Source: Caenorhabditis remanei (lineage: Eukaryota; Nematoda; Chromadorea; Rhabditida; Rhabditidae). Taken from it: 64,000 nt of DNA. The notes under the pieces are model-generated. The model was given only the letters and a program-made list of their open reading frames with translations, did not search any database and was not told the DNA's origin. The translations under genes were made by a program, and so were the position numbers. The DNA lies in the NCBI RefSeq assembly GCF_010183535.1, contig NC_071330.1, positions 620,001-684,000 of the forward strand, read 5' to 3'. Numbering within the stretch: position 1 is the first letter of the stretch; each line of letters begins with the position of its first letter. Of the stretch, positions 1 to 12,000 are shown piece by piece.

Positions 1-490
1 TCGCCGCCACATCTGTCTAATAACTTTTTGTATTTTTCTTTTATTTTTCCTTATTATTCGTCCATATCATTCTAGATTTTTCCAATTATGTGCCTTTATC
101 ATCTCTCCTCATTTTTGATTTATTATCGATCTATTTGATATTTCTCAGTCTAAGTATTTCTCTTCGTTTCCCCGTCCGTTTTACGTGTCTCTTCTCTTTT
201 ATAACCGATTTTATGTGATTTGGCTGAAAATTTGGCTGCGGCACGGTTTCTTGAAGCTCCGCCCCTCAAGAAGTGGGCGGAGCTGAGAGGAGCTGTTATA
301 TATGAAATGAATTTAAATTGACGTGACCCCACTTTCTAGAAAAATTAAATTTACCAACGAGAAAAAACCGAAAATTTCCAACTTCCATTTATTTCTCAAA
401 ACTCTTTATTATTATAACGAAAAAAAGAGTCTCCGAATCTTCTTTCTTCCGATTGAACTTTTATCGCGAACGGGAAGGAAATAATATAAA

Positions 491-3400
491 ATGAGTTTAA
501 CAATATCAGAAGGCGACGACACAATTGAGTGTGTTAGACACGATGTGAGTTGAGAATTTCGGGCGGGAAATTTGAATTTTTCAAAAAAAAATTTGGGAGA
601 AAACGCGCTCCATTGAAAAACAAGATTTGGCGCGAAATTTGAAATACTGAGCGCGCTTAGTAAGTGCGCTCTATTGAGAAAATTGAAAAATATTCGATTT
701 GGCGGGAAATTGGAAATTTTGAGATTGCTGAGAAAGTGCGCTCTGTTGATAACAATGTAAAAATCAAAAATATAGCAGAATTTCACAATAGAGCGCACAT
801 GCCCCTCAACTTGAAATTCTGTGTGAAAGTGCGCTCCATTGAGAATTTAGGCGGGAAATTTGAATTTTTCAACAAAAAAATTGGGAGAAAACGCGCTCTA
901 ATGAGAAAATCCAAAAAATCATAAGATTTGGCGCGAAATACTGACTCAGTAAGTGCGCTCTATTGAGAAAATGGAAAATTTGAGATTGTTGAGAAAGTGC
1001 GCTGTATTGATAACAATGCAAAACTCATGAAAATAGCAGAGTTTCACAATAGAGCGCACATGTCTCAAATTGAAATGCTGTATGAAAGTGCGCTCCATTG
1101 AGAATTTAGACGGGTAATTTGAAAATTTGAGATTGTTATCAATAGAGCGCATTTTCAATTATCATATTTAGTTATTTAAATTCCTTGAGATTTGGCGCCA
1201 AATATGAAAACCCCGAATTTTTTATCGATAGAGCGCGTTTGCATTGCACAAGTCCGCTCTATAGGACAAAATGAGATTTTTGGCGAGAAATTTAAAAGTT
1301 TGAGATTGCGTGAGTCTGTAAATGCGCTCTACTGAGAATTGGCGCGAAATTTGAAAAAATATGTAGAAAACGCAAAAATTGAATATTTTAGTAAATTTTC
1401 GTAGGTAGATCAAAAAAAAAAAGTTTGCAGCCAGGCGACGAATCGATCGACGGAACGAATGGTGGTGATGGTGGTTGTGGTGATAGTGAGCACGGTGGAC
1501 AGAGCACTCAATTATCAGAAGGAGGAGGGAATAGTAGTGGATCAACGAACAGTGTCACCAGCAGTGGAAAAGAGAATCCCGAGGAGGTACGTTTCGAAAA
1601 CCGGACGTTTTGAAACCACGAGACATTTCGAAACTGAGACTTTTGAGGCAATTTTGACGTTTTAAAACCGGACGTTTTGAAATCATTGAGGCAATTTTGA
1701 CATTTCAGAGCCATAACATGGTTACAAAATGTCACGGTTGCGAAACGTCCTTGTTTTTCGAAAAATGAAGCTTGAGACCTCAGGGACGTTTTAAAACCAG
1801 TGGCAACCGAGACATTTGGCAACCATGACATTTCGAAACGTCCTGGAATCAAATTCTGTGGATTTCGAGTAATTTTCAAAATTTAAAAAAATTCCGAAAA
1901 TTTTAAGCTTTTCTGGAAAGTCGATAGCCCCCGACTCCTATTTTGAGGGCGGAGCCAAAAATGGGCGTGGTCTGAAAGGGGGCGGAGTGTAAGAAAAGAG
2001 TTTGTTAAGCTTTTCCGAGCACGCCAAGTATTATTAATGATTACCACTGTGAAAAAATTACAATTTTTTTTCCAAAATTTCAAAAAAAAAAATTTCTCAG
2101 GAGTACATCCGTAACCACCTGAAACACTACACATGGTATCACGGAATGATGTTTGGCAACATTGCGGCCTCATTGCTGAGATACGATAATTCGTATCTGG
2201 TGAGGCGAGCGTGCACCCGGGACGAGAAGTTTCTGTGCATTTCGCTGAGGACGGGCGGCAAGAAGGCTCCGAAAATTTATCATTACACATTGAGTTGGAC
2301 GACAGACGACGGATGGACGTGTCCGAAGGTACGGTAGCTGGAGAGGGGGGGGGGGGACATCTGGATAATGGAAAACGCGTCTCGGAGGCACGCCAGCAGT
2401 GAAGACAGTAGACATCTGAACATCCGGACAGACAGACAGCATTCCCTGATGGAATACGCGCCAAAGGTGCTCCAGACGAAGGACAGACATACAGGCATCA
2501 AAAAAGAAGCGCCGGAGGCGCGCCAGACATGACAAAAAAAAAGCATTTTCTCACCCAATTTTCGACCAAAGTATAGATTTTAAACGAGCTTCTGGACATG
2601 TGGACATCGGGATACACAGACAGACAGACAGAAAAACTTATACAGGAACCCTAGACGTCAAGTCTGGACATCCTGGCACCTAGACATCTAGAAATTAAGG
2701 GAATTTCCGACAGGAATTTCCAAAAACAGGAACTTCCTAGTTCTGAAATTTTCGAAATACCCGGAATTCCAAAATGTCTAGTTCCGCACATCACGGCACC
2801 TCGCCGCCGCCGCCGCCTTCAAAACCAAAATATACAGTACCGAACAAAAAGGTATCAACTTTGGCTGTTTTCAGTGGAAAATGACCAACTTTGACAGTGT
2901 ATTTCGGTATCACCTGATTGTCCAATAAACTCAATTTTGTATGGGTTGGACAGAGCAAAAATAGTGCATCATTTTTGTAGTTGATCATTTTTTGTATGGA
3001 CATTACCATGAAAGTTATAGGTCGTCAAAGTGAAAAACTCCAAAATTTCGCTAATTTGCATTGAAATTAGTCGATTTCAGGGAGTAATGGGTTTCTTTAT
3101 CTGTAACTTGCTAGGGAGTGTCCCTACCAAAAAATGGTGGTCAACTACAAAAATGATGTACTATTTTTGCTCTGTCCAACCCATATAAACTTGAGTTTAT
3201 CGGACAATCAGGTGACACCGAAATACACTGTCAAAGTTGGTCATCAGTTTCCACTGAAAACAGCCAAAGTTGATACCTTTTTGAGCGGTACTGTATATGT
3301 CCACATTTGCAGCTGTTCGATAAGTTCCCCCAAATTCCGCGTCAACGATATGAGCACATCGTCGAAATCATCAACAACTGGTCCCATCGATTTCCCAACA

Positions 3401-6400
3401 TCGTGCCGATCGCCCGTCGTTCGATGGTCGTCCTCCACGAGTCGATCAATCTCGAGAGGTTTTTGGGTCGTGGAGCATTTGGCGAGGTGTTTAAAGCGAA
3501 ATTCACTGCGGCGGGAGCCACACAACCAATCGAGGTGGCCGTCAAACGGACTGCCGGAGACGCGAAACGTTCGGCGATTCAGGAATTCTGTCATGAGGCG
3601 AGCATTCAGGCGGTGCTGCAACACGAGAATGTGGTGGCGTTTCATGGAATCGCATCGTTGGAGGAACCGATTATGGTTGTGATGGAGTTGGTGACTGGCG
3701 GCGATTTGGAGGTGAGGAGAGTCTGTTTGTGTGTCGGTGCGTTCAGATGTCCAGAATCTTCCCGAGATTAGTTTTGGTCTGAGATGGGCGGGGTCTGTCT
3801 GCGCGTAGGGACATCCGGATGTCCAGAATCCTCCCGAGGTTACTGTATTTCTGAGGGTCCAGTATATGTCTGGGGGTTACTGCCACAGTTCTTAAGCTCT
3901 CTAGTAGATAAGAAGGTCTGTCTGTGTGTCGGGGGATGTCCGGATGTCCACACAATCCTGGGTTACTGTAGTACTGTTCTTAATCGTGATGTCCCGATGT
4001 CCCGTTTCAACTTCTGCGCAGCGTCTGTCTGTGTGTTGAGGATGTCCGGAAGTCCACACAATCCTGGGTTACTGTACTGTTCTTAAGCTCCCATAATGTC
4101 CGGATGTCTAAACGTCCGAGCAATAATTAAAAATATCGAAACTTTTACAAAAAATTTAGAGATTTGTCAATCTGGCGCGCTTTTGACGCACTTTTAATCA
4201 CATTTCCCTGCATGCTGGCTCACTGCATGAGTTCATTTTTGACTATCTGTCTGTCCGGATGTCCAAATGTCGAGACACTATATAAACTTTTTTGTGACTG
4301 AAAAACTCTTTAAAACCGCTTTAAAGGTTTCATGAGTCTGGGGTTTCTTGCCGCGTTTTTTCGAGTGTGTCCAGTGCAATTTTCTGCTGAAAACTTTATA
4401 AAAGGATGTTTGTCTGTCTCTCTCCTCCCAACTTTATCCATTTTTTTCAGAAATACCTCCAAAAGACACCGAATGTCTCAAAAGAGCAACTTATCTACTT
4501 TGCTCTGAATATCGCGTGTGGAATGCGCCATTTGGCAAGGAAAAACGTGATTCATCGAGATCTGGCGGCAAGAAATTGTCTGATAACGAAGGATTTAAAA
4601 GTGAAAATCTCGGATTTCGGAATGTCGAGAAGGCTGAGTAAGGTGAGTACTATAAGCGTTGTCTGTCAGTGTGTCTGGGATGTCCGGATGTCCAAAACCC
4701 CCCGGGGGATTACTGTACTGCTGCTAACATCTGTCATGTGTGTTGGAGATGTACGGATTTTCTTAATCTTCGTTCTGATTCCAGGGGGTCCCAGACTTTA
4801 TCGAGAAGAAAATAAAACAAGCTCCAATCCGATGGATGGCTCCAGAATCCCTACTGAAAGGCGTCTTCAACGAGAAGACCGACGTTTGGTCGTATGGAGT
4901 TGTAGTCGCCGAGATGATGACTCGTTGTGCTCACAAACCATTGTATGGATTCAATAAGAAAGAAGCACAAGACCATATCAAGAACAACCCGTTCCCGCAT
5001 CGAGTGACCGCCGAGAAGGGCGATCCGAAAGAGTTGGCGCCGATTGTGGATGCGTGTTGTTGTCAGGTGAGCTATGGAACCTCTGTTGGCATTTCTAGAA
5101 TTGTCAAGATCGCAAAAGGAGAACTGAAGTGTCATATTGGAAATTCCGAAGTATTTCTCCGGAGTAGAACTTTAGATTCTGAACATTTTAAGACTAAAAC
5201 CAACAAAAACCGATGAAAATTCAGGAAGTTACAGATTTTCGAAACATTTCGAGATATCCAAAAATTTCAAATTAACTGGAACACAGCAAGTTTTTGTCCA
5301 AACTCAACAAGAATTACATATTTGGAATCAGCATGAGAAGAGCTTTCATATGAGTACAATCATGCCAGCATTCTTTCGAAAATTTTGAAGCATCGCGACG
5401 CGACCGCAACGAACCCCTAAATTTTTTGGAATTGAGGAACCCGTACTCGCCCGGATTCTGTTCAAACTGCTGATTCTGATACCTCATGAAATTCTAAGCA
5501 ACTTTTGTTATTGTCTTTATTCTATGACAAAACCGTCTTCTGACTCAAAATGAGCTTTGGATGGAAGGGTTTTCCCACGCGGCCGTGTAGTTCTCTCGGA
5601 CAATATTTTTGCTCAATTCCTAGTTTCCTCACCAATTTTTCAAGCTGATATCCTCTAGGCAAAAGGCAGAAAAACTTACACTCGCGGAAGACGGAGTTTC
5701 CCTCAACCCACAAGAAAAGAAATCCACACTGTAATTTTCCAGAACATTGAAGAGCGCCTCGACTTCCAAAAAGTCAAACAACGTGTTCACGCAATTTATA
5801 TGCAATGTTTGAATCCAGGGACAACAATCACAACTACGACGACACTTCCCACGATGTCACCGGGTCCGGCGCCGTTGGAAATGGTAAGTAATGGGGGAGT
5901 ATCACACGGTGATTTCAATAACTGAAATTACCGATCAAATGGAACATCTAAAAACGCTAAAAGTCACTGAGACCGCAGAACTATAAATAAACTTTGCTGT
6001 TATACCCGTTACAATCATTGTGATTGTTGGCAACGCTAATAGGTTAGATCAGCTACAGTACTGGCCATAAAAAAAGCGAACCTTGCAGTTTTTAGTTGAA
6101 AATGGTAAACTTTGTAAATGTAACGCGGCGGTGTCACTGATAGTCTCACAATATCGATTGTTAATGAAGTGTATAGATCACAAGTAGATCTTCATTTTTT
6201 TAGTTGACGATTTTTTTGTACGGACACTCCCTAAAGAGTTATGGTCATTTTAAGACCACAGCTCAAAAATCGCACTATTTCACACTGAAAATGGGACGAT
6301 TTGAGGGAGAAATTACTTTGACAATAAGTAACTTCTTAGGATGTGCTCTTACAAAAAAGTAGTCAACTACAAAAATGAAGCTCTATTTGTGATCTATACA

Positions 6401-7227
6401 CTTTATTAACAATCGATATTGTGATACTATCAGGGAGGCCGTTTCACACTCCCAATGTTGACCATTCTTTATGGTCAGTACTGTAGCTCAGCTAATATAG
6501 TCTAGATCTCAAATTGCTCACAGAATCACTGTCAAATCGATAGGCTATAAATCTCAAATATCGCCTAGCTATAAACTCGGCCTACTTAAAATTGATTATC
6601 GTGTCGGAAAAGTCGGAAATTCAAGCTACAAACTCCTCCTATAAGCTATAGAGCGCTCTTATACAATCTCAGCTTTCTAGAATCGTTTTCATTGCTGTAA
6701 GCTCAATCAACACAGTTCTTACAACTGCGCGTCACCGAAATGCCCTTGAAAAATGTCTCTTTTTCTCTGAGTCTCTCGATTTCGCACACAGTTTTCTTGG
6801 TATTACGGTAGAGCGCGGTTGTAAGAATTGTGCCGTGTTAATAGCTTTACTAGAATCCATCCTAATAATTTCATTCCAGAAAAAATCCGAGGACCGTCAA
6901 CGAAACACCACCTTAGGGCGAAAAAAATCGCGGGATGGTCGCTCGAAAACTCGTTCGTCGAAACGGAAATTCCTCTCGTTCCGTCGCCGTCAGAAAGAGC
7001 TTCAACTGCCGACAGGAATGACGGCAACAACACCAGGCAAACCATCACCATCACCACAAGAATCACCTGCTGCTGCACCTACAGTACTCCCCACCACCAC
7101 GGGGTCATCTGCCCTCCCCACGACGACAACGACTACAACCGATATCCCGATGCCACCCCCGGAGACTCCGCCCACTCCATCCGTTACAGTGCCATCGACT
7201 CAATTACAGTCTCCAACGTCAAAGTAG
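491..7227 (+). CDS. Fer-like non-receptor tyrosine kinase (SH2 + kinase), 599 aa, 8 exons
   Basis: Exons 491-544, 1431-1586, 2101-2328, 3313-3711, 4451-4642, 4785-5066, 5743-5883, 6880-7227. All seven introns are phase 0 and the frame stays open to TAG. Order: Gly/Ser-rich N-terminus (about 1-70), SH2 domain (about 80-160, WYHG start, YLVR with the phosphotyrosine-binding Arg near 105), kinase domain (GRGAFGEV near 198, VAVK Lys near 224, alpha-C Glu near 241, HRDLAARN near 314, DFG near 333, RWMAPE ending near 365), then a strongly basic stretch (about 485-525) and a Thr/Pro-rich tail. SH2 directly before a tyrosine kinase, without F-BAR, matches the Fer/Fes-like group expanded in nematodes. 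Expected role is cytoplasmic tyrosine phosphorylation; many nematode paralogues are germline or sperm proteins, so the tissue is not known here. The activation segment between DFG and APE has no tyrosine. Introns carry many repeats. The exact paralogue is not identified. Confidence 0.9.
545..1430. repeat. Cluster of GAGCGC-type short motifs in kinase intron 1
   Basis: This 886-bp intron holds about 14 copies, in both orientations, of a motif close to CAATAGAGCGCAcaTGC or its complement (for example at 603, 665, 735, 786, 829, 892, 952, 996, 1048, 1087, 1140, 1208, 1251, 1321). Spacer sequence between copies is also partly repeated, so it looks like a degenerate local array. The same motif recurs in other introns of the window. 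Confidence 0.8.
2344..2700. repeat. Poly-G tract and dispersed 'ACATCTGGACATCCGGACAGACAG' type repeat
   Basis: Just after the exon 3 donor there is a run of about 12 G, followed by several degenerate copies of a repeat whose other strand reads GTCTGTCTGTCCGGATGTCC. It lies in intron 3 of the kinase gene. Further copies are in introns 4 to 6 (about 3720-4130, 4240-4275 and 4655-4760) and just past the gene at 7270-7310. Confidence 0.7.
2831..3297. mobile_element. Foldback/MITE, family F1 (TACAGTACC ends)
   Basis: The element is bounded by TATACAGTACC and GGTACTGTATA and is palindromic. Both halves carry the same unit in opposite orientation (TCAACTACAAAAATGATG and its complement, CAACTTTGAC...). 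TA at both borders suggests a Tc1/mariner-type target site. It ends 15 bp before exon 4 of the kinase gene. Other F1 copies: 6054-6485, 16296-16750, 23424-23865, 57367-57817 and an interrupted one from 45253. Confidence 0.8.
5458..5645. mobile_element. Single arm of foldback family F3 in kinase intron 6
   Basis: It contains the F3 hallmarks: an arm with AAAATGAGCTTTGGATGG, then CGGCCGTGTAGTTCTCTCGG. Only one arm is recognisable here, whereas 21801-22350 has both. Confidence 0.55.
6054..6485. mobile_element. Foldback/MITE, family F1, in kinase intron 7
   Basis: Bounded by TACAGTACTGGCCATAA and TTATGGTCAGTACTGTA style ends. The two halves mirror each other around about 6270 (shared CTACAAAAATGAAG and TCACAATATCGATTG segments). 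Confidence 0.8.
6711..6834. mobile_element. Short MITE, family F2 (CTTACAACCGCGCTC ends)
   Basis: About 124 bp. The left end reads CACAGTTCTTACAACTGCGC and the right end is its near complement (GCGCGGTTGTAAGAATTGTG). The core includes AAAATGTCTCTTTTTCTCTG. Other copies: 9763-9892, 25409-25545, and a degenerate one at about 17742-17816. Inserted in kinase intron 7. Confidence 0.75.
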
Positions 7228-7259
7228 ATAGAAAAGTATCGACGATTTTTTGAATAGTA

Positions 7260-7265
7260 AATAAA
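7260..7265 (+). terminator. Poly(A) signal AATAAA of the kinase gene
   Basis: Canonical AATAAA 33 bp after the TAG stop, the usual spacing for a nematode 3' end. Confidence 0.65.
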
Positions 7266-8524
7266 GTACTGAGTCTGTCTGTGTGTCTATTGGTCCGGAT
7301 GTCCATATTTCATCAAGTCTGGGGCGTCTTGGACGCGTTTTTCAGAGGCAGTGATGTTTTGGAAGCTTTCAGGAATATTTGATGTTCTCAAATTGGGTTT
7401 TTCCTGGTTAAATTGTCTGGCGCGCTTTCGACGCGTTTCTGAAAAAAAACTACTGGTGTGTCTTGAGCGCGCCTTCAGAAATTTCTGACTCATTCGTATA
7501 CCGCACCTTCTAGAACCTAAATATTGACTGGCGCTCCTTAGGCGCGTTTTCTGAATAATTTAAAAAATTAAAAGTCAATTTTTTCAGAATATCTGGGCCG
7601 CCATTGGTGCATCTTACGTGTTAACTAGAATATGATAAAGCAGAGATGTTTTGAGCTGGCGTGCCTTTGACGTGTTTTCAGATAAGCTGAAAATATTTTA
7701 AACGCTATTTGAAGTCATAGATCACTGGGGAGAAACAAGGGTTTGAGTTTAAGGTTTTTGAAGTTTCAGTAAAGATTTAAAAAAAAAATTCCCGCGTTTA
7801 TAGTAAAAATATGATATCTCAGTTAATTCGTTATCAATTTTTCTGAAATTTGGCAAAAAATACTTCAAATATGCTGAATTTGATACACTTTACCGTTTGT
7901 CGATATCTCTTCTAGAAAAAAATATTGACCCTTTTGGCTCCACTATCTTTAAACAGTTCAAACTGAAGTTTTTCAGTTAATTTACTTTCATTTTTTCTGA
8001 AATTTGTCACAAAGGTACTATTAATTATGCTGAATCTTATGCACTTTATTGTTTACTGTTTGTCAATATCTTCTCCAACTTATATAATTTTTCCTAAGGT
8101 AACTATTAGTGTTTGTTCCATCTCCTCTCTCCAAGCTTCTTGCATGCCTTCATGCCTTGTTGACCGTCCTCCCCCCTTTCCTTCATCTTACCTCAACTTC
8201 GTCCAACTCTCCTCTCTGATAACAGTGTCTAGTCGTGACTCAGCTTACACTTGTCCTTGGCCACTGTTTCCCAGCCTCCTTCTTTTATTTATCTAGGCTT
8301 CAGCAACATTTCCATCAATTTTTTGCTGCAAAAAAAGCAAAAATGATACATTTTTTCACATGACACTTTTTCATATCCAGTGTCTTGGTTTTCTGAAATT
8401 GTTGTTTGAATCTATTGTAATGTCATTCTTCATGGATTTTTATTTGTTCTCTAGGAATTTTAAAACTCAGTCATTCGAGTAGTCTTTAAGCGCTTTTTTT
8501 GACACAACAACCTTCTCATTAAAA
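7266..8524. other. Spacer without a supported gene
   Basis: AT-rich intergenic DNA. It begins with a GTCTGTCTGTGTGTC repeat piece and a run of degenerate GGCGCGC(T)TTCGACGCG(T)TTTC phrases (about 7310-7680). A T/C-rich stretch lies at 8100-8290. No coding exon could be supported. Confidence 0.6.
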
Positions 8525-8900
8525 AGGGACTGCGGTATTTCAAAAATGAGATTTTTTTATATGGATCGACTCAGAATTTTGTGGAAAAAAGTAAGTCTCT
8601 TGGAGCCAGGTCCGGAAATTCGTCTGAAACGAGTTATGAGGCCTCAAAGTGTCAAAAAAAGGCCTTTTGCCGAGAAGATTTGCCTTATTTTCAAGGTAAA
8701 ATTGTCTGGCCGTGCACTTGAAAAATTGTTGAAAATAAGGCAAATCTTTACGTCGTCGAGAGGCCCTTTTTTCACACGTTGAGGCCTCATAACTCGTTTT
8801 AGACGAATTTTCGGACCTGGCTCCAAGAGACTTTTCTCTTTTCCACAAAATTCTGAGTCGATTCATAAAAAATCTCGATTTTTGGAAAACCGCAGTCCCC
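8525..8900. mobile_element. Palindromic foldback element (F6), about 376 bp
   Basis: Ends are GGGACTGCGGT and its complement ACCGCAGTCCC. Arms of about 170 bp repeat GAGCCAGGTCCGGAAATTCG and GAGTTATGAGGCCTCA in opposite orientation, around a short centre near 8715. The short open frames on both strands are by-products of the palindrome. Confidence 0.85.
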
Positions 8901-8990
8901 CTATAATTCCGTTTCCCTCAGTTTTATTTTAATTTAACCAAATCTCTAATTTTTTAAACCGTCTTCATCAAAATTTCCGTCTTATTCATA

Positions 8991-8997
8991 TTTCCAG
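8991..8997 (+). promoter_or_regulatory. Candidate trans-splice acceptor (TTTCCAG) for the helicase gene
   Basis: A U-rich tract ending in TTTCCAG lies 38 bp before the helicase ATG. No upstream coding exon is evident, so it may accept a spliced leader. A non-coding upstream exon remains possible. Confidence 0.5.
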
Positions 8998-9035
8998 ATC
9001 AAAACCATCTTACAACATCTACTACCATCGAAACC

Positions 9036-12000
9036 ATGAGTCTTACCGACCCTTCACCTGACAAGCCTCCAACCGATGGTTCTGTTTCACCACTATCGTC
9101 TTGTAGCGGCTCGATTGACGCCACCTCTGGAGATACAACAGGTAACTTTATCGAAATAAATTTAAAACAAGTTAAAATAATTATTTTCAGAACCTCGATC
9201 CAAAGTTAATGTTCCATACAAACCTGACCGTATTTTGCCAGCCGTGCCGAGACCTGTCTGGAGACATCGCGAGGAAGCAGGAGGTATGGATGACTGTAGA
9301 CCTATCATAGTTCTTGGAGTTTATAGTAGAAATTGAAAAACTTTGAGAGCATAGATACTTTTCTAGTGTATGTAGATCACCGTAGGCCCTGACTAGTGTT
9401 GATAGAAACTTTTTGTACAGTAGTCACTCGATGTGGTACTGAAAGTGTTCTTGTGTGAAAATACCGATATTTTATCAGCATAAATCGTAGAAAATGGTGA
9501 AACAATCAGAACCTCCAACAAAAACTATGAAGATCGTATTTTTTAAACTGAGCAACTAAACATCTGTAATTTCTGGGCGGTGTCATGTTGGAGACATTGT
9601 AATACTACTTAAAAACAGTTTTGGGCAGGTTTTAGGATTTTGTTTTCATTTTTTATCTGAAAATAAGACAAAACTAAATTTTTGAAACAAGAATATGTCT
9701 TGAAACCAGTTCTCCAAGTTTAAACCTTTTTTCACAGTTTCGAAGGAGTTACATATAAGCTCAGCACAGTTCTTACAACTGCGCTCCACCGAAATCCCCT
9801 TGAAAAATGTCTCTTTTTCTCTGAGTCTTTGAATTTCGCACACAATTCTCTTCGGATTCGGAAGAGCGCGGTTGTAAGAAGCGAGCCGTGCTACTATGAG
9901 TGTTTAAAATTCCATCATATTGAAAGTAAAAGTTATTCGAATAAATTTTGTGACTTTTAAATCTATTAAGTCTCATTAGATAGTTTTAGGGAATAAAACA
10001 TTTTGAATGATTTAAAATTTTTGAAATGTTTAATTGTAGTCAGGAATTTAAAAGTTTCACTTTCAAAAAGTACACTTTTTCTCATTTTTATGTTATTTTT
10101 TTCTGAAAACCTTTTGAAATTTACTACGCTTATGTAACAGTATCTTTTTCTTAATGGGACAGCTGGATAATTCAAAATTAGGTAAATAAACTTCAATAAA
10201 AGTACATAACATGTCAGTGTTGTCGGGAATTCCGACTTCCGACTTCCGGACTTTTTTCACTTCCGACTTCCGGCTTCCGGATAAGGAAAGTTACTTCGGA
10301 CTTACGTCATTTCATAACTATAGAATTTACGAAGAGTACATGTCGCAGAAATACTTGGAAAAATGGTCTAAAAGGACTGAAAATAGGCTTTTCTTTCGCC
10401 AAAAACGAATTTTTCACCGATTTTCCCGAATTTTATGATCTTTTCTTTTGGAGTTTTTGAACTTTTGCGAAAAAATCTACTTCCGACTTCCGACTTCCGA
10501 CTTCCTGATAAGAAAAATCACTTCCGACTTCCGACTTCCGGATAAGGAATTTTTTACTTCCCGACATCTCTGGAGACATTATGTATGCATATGTATGCTA
10601 GCTGGAATATACCAAAACCAGTAAATATGAATCATACTATTTAATTTCCAGACCGACACTACGAACCACACCCAAACTATGAACTGTACCCCAGGAGGAG
10701 CGATGACAACAATCGATACGTGGATCCCATTTCTTTGGAACCTAGTTTCCCTTTGGATCCTTGTACTAATGGTAAGTCTATAATAAGATGTATAAGTTTT
10801 CAATTTCTCAATTTTCAGACCCCCAAGAACTTTCTCGCGACGTTGTTCTCTCGGGCATGCAAGATTTCCGAAGATTGTCCCTCCTGGAATGGAAAAATGT
10901 TGTTCCTTCCTTTTTTACCACATCTCCGCCCACCACCGGAGTTTTTGGTGCCCACCAAGAAAACATGAAAGCCATCCCGAGCCTTCCATCATCCGGACCA
11001 TTTGCTATCTACATCGTATGGGACCTATGGAATGACCACCTGACCCTAATCCCTCATCACCGGAAGCTCGTCGCTTCTAATCGCCAGGATCTCTTTATGG
11101 TTACTCTTACATCGCATTCCAAGGATCTTCTCAATCCAGGACCTGTTCAAATGAAGAATTACTTAAAAGGAGACGCGATTTGTGTCAGAACTCTCAACCG
11201 GAGACGTTATGCGTGGGATCACGACTTTCTGGTTTCCACTGATGAGATCTTGAACCCAGAAAGCCATAAATTTTGGGCAGTCGGTGAATTTTATCTGATC
11301 CAGCGGAAGTTAAAAGAGAACTGTCTTGTGACAAGTGTCGGACGTGAAGGATTCATCGCGGATGGCTTCAATACTCTATGTGATGCCCCTGATGACTTTT
11401 CGGACCTACCTGGACAAGTTTACCACGCGAAAATCTTTGTGCCATACCTACAACCGGAGAGTTTTCTGCCTGGCACGGACGAAAAAGAACAGAAAATTCA
11501 AATCTCAGAAACCAAACATTACTGCCCTGGCTATCATGTCTACCCGTCGATCGTAGCGTTAAGCGGGATTGGGGCGGAGCTTGAGCAAGAACTACAGTAT
11601 GCGAAGAACCCATTCCAGCTCATGGACCGAGTCCCACCACGTATCTTTTTCACTTCTGGACATTTCGGGCTATCTGGAAAGCTTGCCATGGAGAACAGTG
11701 ATAAGGATCTCGGATTTTACCCCACAAAGATTACAAATGTGACAAAAAAACGAGGCGCCAAGGTGGTAGAATTCACTCTGAAAAATGGTTACGGTGCACC
11801 GCGCGACTCGCAATGGGTGAAGCTCACCAAGTTCCTGATGAACTTCAAGGGGACCGTATTTGAGATGGAGGTGGAGTCTTGTACCAATAAAAATAACAAG
11901 TTATACCTGACTGGTCGCTCTGTATCCAAGAATCGGAAGGACTTGGATGTAATCAAGGAAATACGCGGCAAAATTGTGGTGATCTACCAGGAGATTCAGA

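Noticed and set aside
3134..3682. 182-codon frame overlapping kinase exon 4 in another frame
   Set aside because: Begins inside the F1 element and reads the kinase exon out of frame.
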